Positions 16,925 through 27,564 of a stretch of DNA of 34,786 bases are shown here, piece by piece; position 1 is the stretch's first letter; every line of letters starts with the position of its first letter. The stretch covers positions 1 through 34,786 of the forward strand of contig DATKZS010000169.1 in the NCBI GenBank assembly GCA_035527835.1, given 5' to 3'. Made by a program: the position numbers and the translations under genes. Source of the DNA: DATKZS01 sp035527835 [NCBI: bacterium] (GTDB lineage: Bacteria > RBG-13-61-14). The notes under the pieces are model-generated. The model was not told the DNA's origin. It saw only the letters and a list, made by a program, of their open reading frames with translations, and made no database searches.

Positions 16925-17035
16925 CCCTTGCTCAAACCCTTCCTCTTCCTCGCCTCGCGAGTCCATGCTCCAGTAACGAAAAATCCGTGTTTCTCGATCC
17001 ATTCATGTTTTCTTGCCAATTCAGCTAATTATTTT

Positions 17036-17122
17036 TTGCCGCGGATGAACGCAGATGAACGCGGATTAAATAATTCCTCTTATCTGTGTTCATCTGTGTT
17101 CATCTGCGTTCATCTGCGGCAA
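17036..17122. repeat. Family D palindromic element (GCAGATGAAC units)
   Basis: The left arm (17036-17067) begins TTGCCGCGGATGAAC and has three 10-nt units. The right arm (17082-17122) is the inverted counterpart with four units (complement begins TTGCCGCAGATGAAC). The arms are the same family as those bounding 9889-10375. The rest of the gap 16866-17142 shows nothing else beyond the terminator at 16899-16924. Confidence 0.75.
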
Positions 17123-17142
17123 TATTCAAAATCTCAAGGCAA

Positions 17143-17216
17143 TGGGCCCACCAGGAGTCGAACCTGGGACAACCCGGTTATGAGCCGGGGGCTCTAGCCA
17201 ACTGAGCTATGGGCCC
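17143..17216 (-). tRNA. tRNA with CAU anticodon (elongator Met, or Ile2)
   Basis: A complete 74-nt cloverleaf on the minus strand: acceptor GGGCCCA/TGGGCCC with discriminator A, D arm GCTC/GAGC, anticodon stem CCCGG/CCGGG with loop CTCATAA, and T arm CCAGG-TTCGACT-CCTGG. The anticodon CAU is at 17180-17182. The G1-C72 pair rules out initiator fMet. C4-G69 and C5-G68 are features of TilS-modified tRNA-Ile2, so elongator Met and Ile(CAU) cannot be separated by eye. CCA is not encoded. Confidence 0.93.
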
Positions 17217-17228
17217 GAACCGCGATTT

Positions 17229-17257
17229 ATTATAGGGCCGGAAGGCGTGGCTTTCAA
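17229..17257 (-). promoter_or_regulatory. Consensus promoter of the tRNA gene
   Basis: On the minus strand, TTGAAA (17257-17252), a 17-nt spacer and a perfect TATAAT (17234-17229). The start point would be about 6 nt before the mature tRNA 5' end. Confidence 0.8.
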
Positions 17258-17388
17258 CTGCCGCGCCCAAGCCTTGACCGATTTCCGACATGCTGAAAAA
17301 TTATCTGGAACCGCCGCCCGAAAAAATGTATTATAGAAAGGTTATGGAATGCCCGCCGCCGCGGGTTTTCGTGGAGAGGCAAAAGAAA

Positions 17389-20241
<2,853 letters not shown>

Positions 20242-20248
20242 AGCGGAT

Positions 20249-20277
20249 TTGCGGAACTATTCATTGTAACTGATAAT
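20249..20277 (+). promoter_or_regulatory. Candidate promoter of the phosphatase-superfamily pair
   Basis: TTGCGG (20249-20254), 17 nt, GATAAT (20272-20277). The start would be near 20284, placing the 20295-20381 palindrome inside the 5' leader. Confidence 0.4.
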
Positions 20278-20294
20278 TTACGTGAATGTGGGCA

Positions 20295-20381
20295 GGGTCA
20301 GAGCTTCAGTTTTCAGTTAATGGCATGACTGCCTGAACTCCATGCCCTCCCGATATTAACTGAAAACTGAAGCTCTGACCC
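20295..20381. repeat. 87-bp REP-like palindrome in a 5' leader
   Basis: The arms 20295-20321 and 20355-20381 are a perfect 27-bp inverted repeat beginning GGGTCAGAGCTTCAG. An inner stem GGCATG/CATGCC (20322-20327 / 20341-20346) extends it. It ends 10 nt before the ATG at 20392. From memory, palindromes starting GGGTCAGAG accompany IS200-like (Y1/RAYT) transposases in related genomes; no such gene is in this window. Confidence 0.8.
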
Positions 20382-20391
20382 AAGATGTATT

Positions 20392-22509
20392 ATGAAAAAC
20401 GACCGTCCTATAAAATACTCCCTCGGCGCCCTCATCGGCGCTCTCATCTATATTATCCTTTTCGCCTACTGCCTGGCCGCGCACTTCGGGTTCTCGGTCA
20501 TGGGCGTCACCGACCCCGAGCTCAGCCGCCTGGCCCAGGTCTACCTGTTAAAGCCCGTCATCTTGTTCGAGCTCCGGGTCCTCGCCGCCTACCTCGCGAT
20601 CGGCGCCGGCGCCGGCCTCATCGCCGCGGCCATGACGCGCGGAATCGCCCACCTCTTCCCCCGCCTCATGTCCCGGCCGCTCCAGCTCATGAAGCTCATC
20701 GGCATCATCCTGGTTCTGCACGTCCTGGTGTTCGCGCGGGCCGTGGTGCTTTATCCGCAGCTCTTCACCGAGTTCATGTATGAGAAGGGCGGATTCTGGA
20801 AGCAGCTCCAGATATTTCTCACCGACCGCGTGGGCCTTGCTCCTCTTGACGCGGCGCTCGTCCTGGTCCTCGCGGCCGGATTCGCGCTCTGGGCCGCGGC
20901 GGTGGCGAGCTCATGGAAAGGGCAGGGGGTCTTGCGCCGAAGGCTCGGGATCGCGGCCTCCACCGCGGCGGCCGCGTTCATCTTCGGCGCGCTCCTGTGG
21001 TGGTGGCCGGCGCCGATCACGAACCATGGGCCGAACCTCATCATCATCGGGGCGGACTCGATCCGGCCGGACCATCTCTCGGCATACGGCTATGGCCGCG
21101 ACACCTCGCCAGCGCTGAAAGAGCTGGCGGACGCCGGCGTGCGCTTTGACCAGGCCTATGTGCAGCTCCCGCGCACCTTCCCCTCCTGGGTCAGCCTGCT
21201 CACGGGCGAGTATCCGTTCTCGCACGGCATTACCACCATGTTCCCGTCGGTGGCCGACCGGCAGAAGGAATTCCACGCCCTGCCCGGGATCCTGCGCGAC
21301 CGGGGATGGACCACGACCGCGGTCGCGGACTACGCCGGCGACATCTTCCCCCGCATTGACCTGGGCTTTCAGTACGTGGACGCGCCCGACTTCAACTTCC
21401 GCACCCTCGGGACCATGCGCGGCCTCGAGATCCACACCCACCTCCTGCCCTACCTCGCGAACCCGTGGGGCCGCGAGCTCTTCCCCATCCTCAAGGAGTT
21501 CGCGAGCCTCGGCAACCCGGCCTTTGTCGAGCGCGACGTCAAAAAATGGCTCCGTCGCTTCCGGGGCCGCGACCGCTTCATGATGGCCGTGTTCTTCTCC
21601 GCCACCCATTTCCCCTACTCGCCGCCGTGGCCGTATTACCACAGGTACGCGGAGCCGGGCTACCAGGGCCTGTCCAAGTACAGCAAGTTCAACCGCATCA
21701 ACGTGGAGGAGAACATAACGGACGATGACCTGCGCCAAATCAACGCGGTGTTCGACGGCGCCATCCGCGCCACCGACGACGCCGTGGCCGGGATCATGGA
21801 GGCGCTCCGCGATGACGGGCTCGCCGACAACACCATCGTGGTTTTCCTGACCGACCACGGCGAGAACCTGTACGAGAACGGCAACGGCATGGGCCACGGC
21901 GACCATTTGCGCGGCCCCTGCTCGCTCCGCATCCCGCTCATCATCCATGACCCGCGCCAGCGCTTCGCGGTCAAGGCCGTGGCCGAGCGCGTGCGCGAGA
22001 TAGACCTCATGCCCACTCTGCTCGACCTCGTGGGCCTCCCCGCGCCCGCCGGCCTGCCCGCGGTCAGTCTCCGGCCGCTCATGGAAGGCAAGGCCCGCGG
22101 CCTTGACCTCCCCGTCTACGCCGAGACCGGGCTGTGGTTCGTGCACGACGGGCCGGGCTTCTTCCAGAAGGAGCGCATCCGCTACCCGGACGTGACGGGC
22201 ATCTGCTGGTTCGAGGACTTTTATAATAACGAGATCGTGCGCCGCGAGGAGTGGGAAGGATTGACCGAGCTGGCCAAGCACCGCGCGCTGATCGAGGGAG
22301 ATTACAAGGTGATTTACGTGCCGCTCCCTGACCGCGTGAAGTGGGAGCTCTACGACCTCTCGTCCGACCCCGAGGAAAGGCACGACCTCGCCGCGGAGCG
22401 GCCCGCCGAGCTCGAGCGCATGAAGCAAGACCTGTTCAAGCTGTTGCTGACGCGGCCGGGCTGGACCGTGGCCGGCGGCTATTACGTGCCCGTGGCGGAG
22501 GAGCGCTGA
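20392..22509 (+). CDS. Membrane-anchored alkaline-phosphatase-superfamily enzyme (sulfatase-like, Thr at nucleophile)
   Basis: 705 residues. Four to five membrane helices occupy ~8-215, followed by an extracytoplasmic sulfatase-fold domain. Metal-site segments are IIIGADSIRPDHLSAYGY (Asp222), TDHGEN (Asp488, His489) and GMGHGDH. The position that holds the formylglycine Cys/Ser (CxPSR) in true sulfatases reads RTFPSWVSLLTG, with Thr262. A Thr nucleophile plus a polytopic anchor is the pattern of phosphoethanolamine or phosphoglycerol transferases, so a lipid or glycan phospho-transferase/hydrolase is more likely than a sulfatase. No Shine-Dalgarno is seen; the leader is mostly a palindrome. 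The stop overlaps the next start (TGATG). Substrate unknown. Confidence 0.82.
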   Translation: MKNDRPIKYSLGALIGALIYIILFAYCLAAHFGFSVMGVTDPELSRLAQVYLLKPVILFELRVLAAYLAIGAGAGLIAAAMTRGIAHLFPRLMSRPLQLMKLIGIILVLHVLVFARAVVLYPQLFTEFMYEKGGFWKQLQIFLTDRVGLAPLDAALVLVLAAGFALWAAAVASSWKGQGVLRRRLGIAASTAAAAFIFGALLWWWPAPITNHGPNLIIIGADSIRPDHLSAYGYGRDTSPALKELADAGVRFDQAYVQLPRTFPSWVSLLTGEYPFSHGITTMFPSVADRQKEFHALPGILRDRGWTTTAVADYAGDIFPRIDLGFQYVDAPDFNFRTLGTMRGLEIHTHLLPYLANPWGRELFPILKEFASLGNPAFVERDVKKWLRRFRGRDRFMMAVFFSATHFPYSPPWPYYHRYAEPGYQGLSKYSKFNRINVEENITDDDLRQINAVFDGAIRATDDAVAGIMEALRDDGLADNTIVVFLTDHGENLYENGNGMGHGDHLRGPCSLRIPLIIHDPRQRFAVKAVAERVREIDLMPTLLDLVGLPAPAGLPAVSLRPLMEGKARGLDLPVYAETGLWFVHDGPGFFQKERIRYPDVTGICWFEDFYNNEIVRREEWEGLTELAKHRALIEGDYKVIYVPLPDRVKWELYDLSSDPEERHDLAAERPAELERMKQDLFKLLLTRPGWTVAGGYYVPVAEER

Positions 22510-25055
22510 TGAGGAAGCGGAAGGTAAAGCGCCTCGCGCTCATCATCCTGGCGGCCGCGGCCGTGGTGGCGCTGGTGGACTTCGGCTTCGGCTATCCCAT
22601 GGCCTTCCGCGCGGGGAACTGGCGCGAGCGCCTGGGCCAGGCCCCGGCCGGGAAGCCGCTCTACCTGGCAGCGAAGCTCATCGAGCGGACGCCGGCCGTA
22701 AAGACGTCGCCGTTCGAGGAACAGGCCGCGGCGGCCCTGGAGGCGGACAACGTCTTTAACCGCAACTCGCCCTTCCCGCCCTCCGCCGTGCTGGGACTCA
22801 AGCACTACCGGCTCATGGACCGCCAGGCCCTGGTCGCGCCCGCTCCGTCCGCGATCGCCTACCCGCTCACCATCCCGCCCGGCGCGCGCCTCGAATTCGG
22901 CTACGGCAAGCCGCGCTTCCTGGGCGAGAGGCGGCAAGGCGGCGTCAAGTTCATCGTCGAGTGGCGCGACGCCGCGGGCGCGAAAATGCTGTTCGAGGAC
23001 ACGGTGGAAAAGTACCGGCCCGGATTCTGGGACCGGAGCAAGCAGCGCGAGCGCATCTGGTACCGCTACCTGCATCCCGCGCTGATGCGGTGGGGCGACG
23101 CTTACCGCGACGCGTCCGTTGACCTCTCGTCCCTCGCGGGCCGGCAGGGCGAGCTCTGGTTCATCGCCGAGCCGGCGGAAAAAACGGCGGACGGAAAATT
23201 CACGGCCGCGCTGTGGGGAAACCCCGAGGTCTGGGCCGAGCGTCCGGCCGCGGAGCCGGCGCCGCTCAACGTGGTCCTGTTCATGATCGAGGCCACGCCG
23301 ACCACCGTGGTCGAGCCGTACACGGAAAACCCCGCGGTCACGCCGCACCTCCGGAAGTTCGCGGAGCGCTCCGTGGTCTTCGACAAGTTCTTCACGGCGG
23401 GCGACTCGACCCAGCTCTCGACCTTCTGCTACTTCACCGGCATGAACTACCGGGCCATGGGCCTGCCCAACGAGATGTACTTCCTCGCGCCCATGGTCAA
23501 GGCCCGCTTCTACCGGCAAAATTACGCGACGCTGGCGGAGGCATTTTCCCGCTCCGGCTACCAGACCGCGCAGATCGGCTCGAACCTTTTCTTCCTGCCC
23601 CAGCGCGAGATCGGCCTGGACATGGGCTTTGCCGAGCTCGACGCCATGAACCGCGACTACTACACCTCGGAGGACACCACGCTCGCGGCCATGGAGTGGC
23701 TCAGGGCGAACGGCTCGAAGCCGTTCTTCCTCTACATTCATTACGACGCGCCGCACGATGAGACCAAGCCGGTGCTGGAGGACCTGGTCCGCGCGCTCGC
23801 CGCGCATACCGACGACACGCGCTGGCGAATGCGCAAGTACCTGGCGCAGGAAGTGAGCGCCGACCGCGCGTTCGCGCACATGCTTGAGGCCCTGGACGTC
23901 CTGGGCCTCTCCGGCCGCACCCTGGTGATCGTGACCGCGGACCACGGCAACTGCCTGGACCCGGCGCACGACTTCGCGGTGCTGCGCGCGGACCGGCGGC
24001 CGTGGTGGACGCCGTTCCAGCACGGCCGGTCCATGAACGCCGAGGACACCCTCGTCCCGCTCATCATCGGCTGGCCCATCGGATCGGATGTCGGCCGGCG
24101 CGTCACCCAGCCCATCGCCTCCATTGACCTCTTCCCCACGCTTGTTGACCTCGTGCTCCCCAAAATTGATGCCGACTTCAAAGAGCGGATGAGAACCATG
24201 GACGGCAAGAGCTTTGCCGCGCTCCTGGACCCGGACCGCGCCGCCGAAGCGCAAAAGTTCACGGGCCGCGGCCGGATCTATTCCGTGTCCGCCGGCGGAG
24301 AGTCCCTGATCGCGGACGGACGCTACCATTACTTCCGGCGCGCACCCGGCTTTGACAAGCTCCTCTACCCCGGCGCCAGCCGCCTCGTGGTGAAGAAGGA
24401 CGGAGTGTTCGACCTCGCAACCGACCCGCGCGAGCTTCACGATCTCTCCGCCTCCCGGCCCGACCTGCTCGCGGCAATGCGCGAAGCCATCAAGGCCGCG
24501 CGTCCCCACGACGCCACGCTCCGCTTCATTTACCTGAACTACGATCAGGGCCGGGTGCGGGGCCGGATCAAGCTAGGCGGCACGGGACCCCTCACCATGG
24601 CCATGACCTATCCGGACGGTCGTCCGGCCATCACGCTTTCGCCCGCGGCCGGCGATACCGCGGGCAACGGATCGCTTTATGAGTTCAGCGCGGACCTCGA
24701 AGGCCCCACCGGGCTCATCCTGGACCGGCCCGTCGAGTGGATGATCATCGAGCTGGGCGGCAAGCGCGTGACCACGGACCAGGCGCGGCTCGGGCCCTTC
24801 GGCCTCCCGCTCGAACAGTCATCTCCCTGCGGCCTCTCCGACCAGGCATCGAGCGGCCTCATCCTGCTCGAATCCTGCGCCGCGCTCCCGGAGTCCGTCC
24901 TCATCGCGCCCCACCACCCCATGCGCTTCATGGATGAGCCCGGCGTCTACTTCTACCAGATGAAGTTCGCGGACTTCATCGAGGAGTCCTTCTCCGACGA
25001 AAAACTATCGCCCGCGGTCAAGTCCGTGCTCAAGCAGTGGGGATACATCGAGTAG
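22509..25055 (+). CDS. Second membrane-anchored sulfatase/LtaS-like enzyme
   Basis: 848 residues. One N-terminal membrane anchor (~9-30) is followed by a beta-rich region (~75-250), then an alkaline-phosphatase-superfamily domain. The first metal ligand is Glu261 (LFMIEATPTT) rather than Asp, and the nucleophile region is GDSTQLSTF with Thr301 (or Ser300), both as in lipoteichoic-acid-synthase-type enzymes. TADHGN and QHGRSM supply the other metal ligands. A C-terminal ~150-residue beta-like extension follows the catalytic domain. The start overlaps the preceding stop (TGATG), so the pair is translationally coupled and probably modifies the same envelope polymer or lipid. The two proteins are only distantly similar to each other. 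Substrate not identifiable. Confidence 0.8.
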   Translation: MRKRKVKRLALIILAAAAVVALVDFGFGYPMAFRAGNWRERLGQAPAGKPLYLAAKLIERTPAVKTSPFEEQAAAALEADNVFNRNSPFPPSAVLGLKHYRLMDRQALVAPAPSAIAYPLTIPPGARLEFGYGKPRFLGERRQGGVKFIVEWRDAAGAKMLFEDTVEKYRPGFWDRSKQRERIWYRYLHPALMRWGDAYRDASVDLSSLAGRQGELWFIAEPAEKTADGKFTAALWGNPEVWAERPAAEPAPLNVVLFMIEATPTTVVEPYTENPAVTPHLRKFAERSVVFDKFFTAGDSTQLSTFCYFTGMNYRAMGLPNEMYFLAPMVKARFYRQNYATLAEAFSRSGYQTAQIGSNLFFLPQREIGLDMGFAELDAMNRDYYTSEDTTLAAMEWLRANGSKPFFLYIHYDAPHDETKPVLEDLVRALAAHTDDTRWRMRKYLAQEVSADRAFAHMLEALDVLGLSGRTLVIVTADHGNCLDPAHDFAVLRADRRPWWTPFQHGRSMNAEDTLVPLIIGWPIGSDVGRRVTQPIASIDLFPTLVDLVLPKIDADFKERMRTMDGKSFAALLDPDRAAEAQKFTGRGRIYSVSAGGESLIADGRYHYFRRAPGFDKLLYPGASRLVVKKDGVFDLATDPRELHDLSASRPDLLAAMREAIKAARPHDATLRFIYLNYDQGRVRGRIKLGGTGPLTMAMTYPDGRPAITLSPAAGDTAGNGSLYEFSADLEGPTGLILDRPVEWMIIELGGKRVTTDQARLGPFGLPLEQSSPCGLSDQASSGLILLESCAALPESVLIAPHHPMRFMDEPGVYFYQMKFADFIEESFSDEKLSPAVKSVLKQWGYIE

Positions 25056-25071
25056 AGATTCAGGCGAAGAA

Positions 25072-25143
25072 AACCGCCAAGACCGCCAAGTCTTTTCTTA
25101 ATAAATACAATTTTTTCTTGGCGGTCTTGGCGTCTTGGCGGTT
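25072..25143. repeat. Family A palindromic element, unequal arms
   Basis: The left arm (25072-25090) has two CCGCCAAGA-type units and the right arm (25117-25143) has three. The A/T-rich loop and T6 run before the right arm could also terminate the upstream operon. Confidence 0.75.
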
Positions 25144-25158
25144 ATCTGACGCTTCCAT

Positions 25159-25187
25159 TTGCTACCCCGGCCCGGCTCTGTTACCTT
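25159..25187 (+). promoter_or_regulatory. Candidate promoter of the moxR-terC pair
   Basis: TTGCTA (25159-25164), a 17-nt spacer and TACCTT (25182-25187). The -10 resembles that of tatB (TACCAT). Confidence 0.4.
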
Positions 25188-25216
25188 AAACCTGTCATGG
25201 CTGGGAGGAAAAATTT

Positions 25217-26071
25217 ATGAAGAAGTCGGAGCGGCCCCTGGAGTTTGAGGGCACTGAAGATTACGTGGCGGACCCGGAGCTCACCAAGATCGTGAACGTC
25301 TCCATCGCGCTGGAGATGCCGCTATTGCTGAAGGGCGAGCCGGGCACCGGGAAGACGCTCCTGGCCCACGCGGTGGCCAAGTCGCTTCAGATGCCGCTCC
25401 TCATCCTCAACGTCAAGTCCTCGATGAAGGCCATTGACGCTCTCTACCAGTACGACACCCTGACCCGCCTGAACGACAGCCGCTTCGGCGACTCCGGCCG
25501 CGACGTGTCCAGCATCGAGAACTACATCCGCATGGGCAAGATCGGCCAGTCGTTCACCCGAGACGAGCGCGTGGTGCTGCTGATTGACGAGATTGACAAG
25601 GCCGACTCCGATTTCCAGGACGACCTCTTGGACGTGCTCGACCAGATGGAGTTCGACATCCTGGAGATTGACAAGACCATCCGCGCCCGGCACCGGCCGG
25701 TGGTCATCATCACCAGTAACGCCAAGAAGGACCTGTCCGACCCGTTCCTGGGCCGCTGCAACTTCCACCACATCGCCTTCCCCGACACTGCCTTCATGCG
25801 CCGGATCGTCGCGGCCCACTTCCCGGACCTCGATGACAAGCTCGGCCAGGCCGTGGCCTCCGCCTTCTACCGCCTGCGCCAGCTCCCCAACATCGAGAAG
25901 AAGCCGGCCACCCGCGAGCTCATCAACTGGATCCGGGCCCTCACCCTCGACCCCGACTTCAACCCGGCCGAGCTGGAGCGCGGAAAGGACCTGCCCTTCC
26001 TGGGCATCCTCTTCAAGAAGTCCACCGACCTGGAAATCGCCAAGCGCTTCATGGACAGCGGAAGGGTCTAG
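25217..26071 (+). CDS. MoxR-family AAA+ ATPase
   Basis: 284 residues. AAA+ ATPase of the MoxR/CoxD type, which usually acts as a chaperone that matures or inserts cofactors into partner enzymes together with a VWA-domain protein. Walker A GEPGTGKT (40-47), Walker B LLIDEID (Asp124/Glu125), sensor 1 ITSN (Asn168) and an arginine-finger region LSDPFLGRCNF are all present. GGAGG precedes the ATG at suitable spacing. No VWA/CoxE-like gene follows; terC starts 38 nt downstream, so the client is not apparent from context. Length is normal for the family. Confidence 0.9.
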   Translation: MKKSERPLEFEGTEDYVADPELTKIVNVSIALEMPLLLKGEPGTGKTLLAHAVAKSLQMPLLILNVKSSMKAIDALYQYDTLTRLNDSRFGDSGRDVSSIENYIRMGKIGQSFTRDERVVLLIDEIDKADSDFQDDLLDVLDQMEFDILEIDKTIRARHRPVVIITSNAKKDLSDPFLGRCNFHHIAFPDTAFMRRIVAAHFPDLDDKLGQAVASAFYRLRQLPNIEKKPATRELINWIRALTLDPDFNPAELERGKDLPFLGILFKKSTDLEIAKRFMDSGRV

Positions 26072-26109
26072 TTCCCGGGCAGCCCCGGCGGAGAGCGTGA
26101 GGGCCGGCC

Positions 26110-27078
26110 ATGTCCAAGCAAACCCTGATGTGGATCGCGTTCAACGCCGCCGTGGTGGTGATGCTCGCGCTCGACCTCGGGGTCTTCAACCGAAAGGCGC
26201 ACGAGGTCAAGCTCCGCGAGGCGCTCGTCTGGAGCGCGGTCTGGATCGCGGTGTCCCTGGCCTTCAACCTCTTCATCTATTTCGAGCTCGGCCGCGAGAC
26301 CGCGCTCAATTTCCTCACCGGATACCTCCTCGAAAAATCGCTGTCCGTTGACAACCTCTTCGTGTTCCTCCTCATCTTCTCCTACTTCAAGACCCCGCCG
26401 CAATACGAGCACAAGGTCCTGTTCTGGGGCATTATCGGGGCCCTGTTCATGCGCGCGGCGTTCATCTTCGCGGGGGTCGCGCTCATCCACCGCTTTGAGT
26501 GGGTGATTTACGTTTTCGGCGCGCTGCTGCTGGTCACCGGGATCCGGCTGGCGTTCAAGAAGGACGATGACATCCGGCCGGAGAAGAACCCGGTGCTGAG
26601 GGTATTCCGGCGGTTCTTTCGAGTGTCTTTTGATTTCAAGGGCGGCAAGTTCTATTACCTGGACCAGGGCAAGTTTCTGTTCACGCCGCTGTTCGTGGCG
26701 CTGCTGGTGGTCGAGACCACCGACGTGATCTTCGCGCTGGATTCGATCCCGGCGGTGCTGGCCATCACCACCGACCCGTTCATCGTTTACAGCTCCAACG
26801 TGTTCGCCATCCTGGGCCTGCGCGCGCTTTTCTTCGCCCTGGCCGGGGTCATGCGCATGTTCCACTACCTCCAGTACGGCCTCGCCCTCATCCTGTCCCT
26901 GATCGGCGTCAAGATGCTGGCCTCGAAATTTTACCAGGTCCCGGTCCACATCGCCCTGGGGGGCATCGCGGCGGTGCTCGCCCTCTCCATCCTGGCCTCG
27001 CTGATCTGGCCGCCTCAAGGGGAGGATAGACCGGATGAAGAAAAAATTAACAAGGATGTCAAGGATATTCAGGATTAA
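26110..27078 (+). CDS. terC: TerC/Alx-family membrane protein (metal/tellurite resistance type)
   Basis: 322 residues with about nine membrane helices. TerC/Alx proteins are inner-membrane transporters, recently linked to manganese export and metallation of exported enzymes. Family signatures seen are LLEKSLSVDNLFVFLLIFSY and VETTDVIFALDSIPAVLAI, whose acidic residues lie in the membrane, plus SSNVFAILGLRALFF. GAGGG precedes the ATG by about 7 nt. The C-terminal tail (INKDVKDIQD) and the stop codon are encoded by the left arm of the palindromic repeat at 27041-27129, so the native tail has probably been replaced or extended. No yybP-ykoY-type riboswitch could fit in the 38-nt gap upstream. 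It sits just before the Tat genes, in line with a link to exported metalloproteins, but this is inference. Confidence 0.92.
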   Translation: MSKQTLMWIAFNAAVVVMLALDLGVFNRKAHEVKLREALVWSAVWIAVSLAFNLFIYFELGRETALNFLTGYLLEKSLSVDNLFVFLLIFSYFKTPPQYEHKVLFWGIIGALFMRAAFIFAGVALIHRFEWVIYVFGALLLVTGIRLAFKKDDDIRPEKNPVLRVFRRFFRVSFDFKGGKFYYLDQGKFLFTPLFVALLVVETTDVIFALDSIPAVLAITTDPFIVYSSNVFAILGLRALFFALAGVMRMFHYLQYGLALILSLIGVKMLASKFYQVPVHIALGGIAAVLALSILASLIWPPQGEDRPDEEKINKDVKDIQD

Positions 27079-27129
27079 AAAAGAAAGGGAATTTATCCTT
27101 GACATCCTGAACATCCTTGTTAATTTTTT
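27041..27129. repeat. Family E palindrome, overlapping the end of terC; likely bidirectional terminator
   Basis: 27041-27059 and 27111-27129 form a perfect 19-bp inverted repeat (aaaaaattaacaaggatgt). The inner units (TCAAGGATA, TTCAGGAT) are present in both arms but in swapped order. The arm ends in T6, so the stem can act as a rho-independent terminator for moxR-terC. The left arm is read as terC codons. Confidence 0.8.
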
Positions 27130-27161
27130 CCGGTTTATACAATCCGCTCTCGCCCCATTTC

Positions 27162-27190
27162 TTGACACCCCTGCCGGCCAAAGCTACCAT
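27162..27190 (+). promoter_or_regulatory. Promoter of tatB, probably giving a leaderless mRNA
   Basis: A perfect TTGACA (27162-27167), 17 nt, TACCAT (27185-27190). The expected start near 27197 is only ~2 nt before the ATG at 27199, and no Shine-Dalgarno is present. Confidence 0.6.
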
Positions 27191-27198
27191 AACTATCA

Positions 27199-27552
27199 AT
27201 GAATTTCGGACTCGGATACTCGGAGATCGCGGTCATCGTGGTCATCGCCCTGATCATTATCGGGCCCAAGCGTCTGCCCGAGCTGATGCGCAACGTGGGC
27301 AAGGTCATGGGGCAACTCCGCCGTGCCTCCGACGACCTGCGCCGCGAGATCCTGTTCTCCGACGAGGTCCGGAGCATGCGGGACAGCATCAACGACGCCA
27401 TCAATCCGGCCGATCCTCCCCCGGTCCCGCCCAAGCTGAAGGTCAAGCCCCAACCCGAGGCCTCCGGCCCCGAAGCGGCCCGGGAAACAGGGACTCAGGC
27501 CCAATCCGATCCCGCCCCCGGGCCTGACGCCACGCCGATTGAGCCGAAATAG
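27199..27552 (+). CDS. tatB: Twin-arginine translocase subunit, TatB-like
   Basis: 117 residues. One N-terminal membrane helix, a glycine-proline hinge and an amphipathic helix, the plan shared by TatA and TatB. It exports folded proteins with RR signal peptides together with TatC. MNFGLGYSEIAVIV followed by IIIGPKRLPEL resembles TatB (polar Glu9, hydrophobic residue-GP hinge) more than TatA (FG hinge). The tail (~75-117) is Pro/Ala-rich and low complexity. No second TatA-type gene is in the window, so this protein may serve both roles. It is followed 12 nt later by tatC. The start has no ribosome site; see the promoter at 27162. Confidence 0.9.
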   Translation: MNFGLGYSEIAVIVVIALIIIGPKRLPELMRNVGKVMGQLRRASDDLRREILFSDEVRSMRDSINDAINPADPPPVPPKLKVKPQPEASGPEAARETGTQAQSDPAPGPDATPIEPK

Positions 27553-27564
27553 CGGTACTTAGCC

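Noticed and set aside
17143-17216. Initiator tRNA-fMet
   Set aside because: The acceptor begins with a G1-C72 pair and the anticodon stem lacks the three consecutive G-C pairs in the initiator arrangement.
20392-22509. Formylglycine-dependent sulfatase
   Set aside because: The CxPSR motif is absent; Thr occupies the position.
22482-24509. 675-codon minus-strand open frame across the second phosphatase-superfamily gene
   Set aside because: Arg/Val/Gly-rich shadow of the coding strand with no recognisable domain.
26072-26109. Manganese (yybP-ykoY) riboswitch upstream of terC
   Set aside because: The gap is only 38 nt and shows no matching structure.
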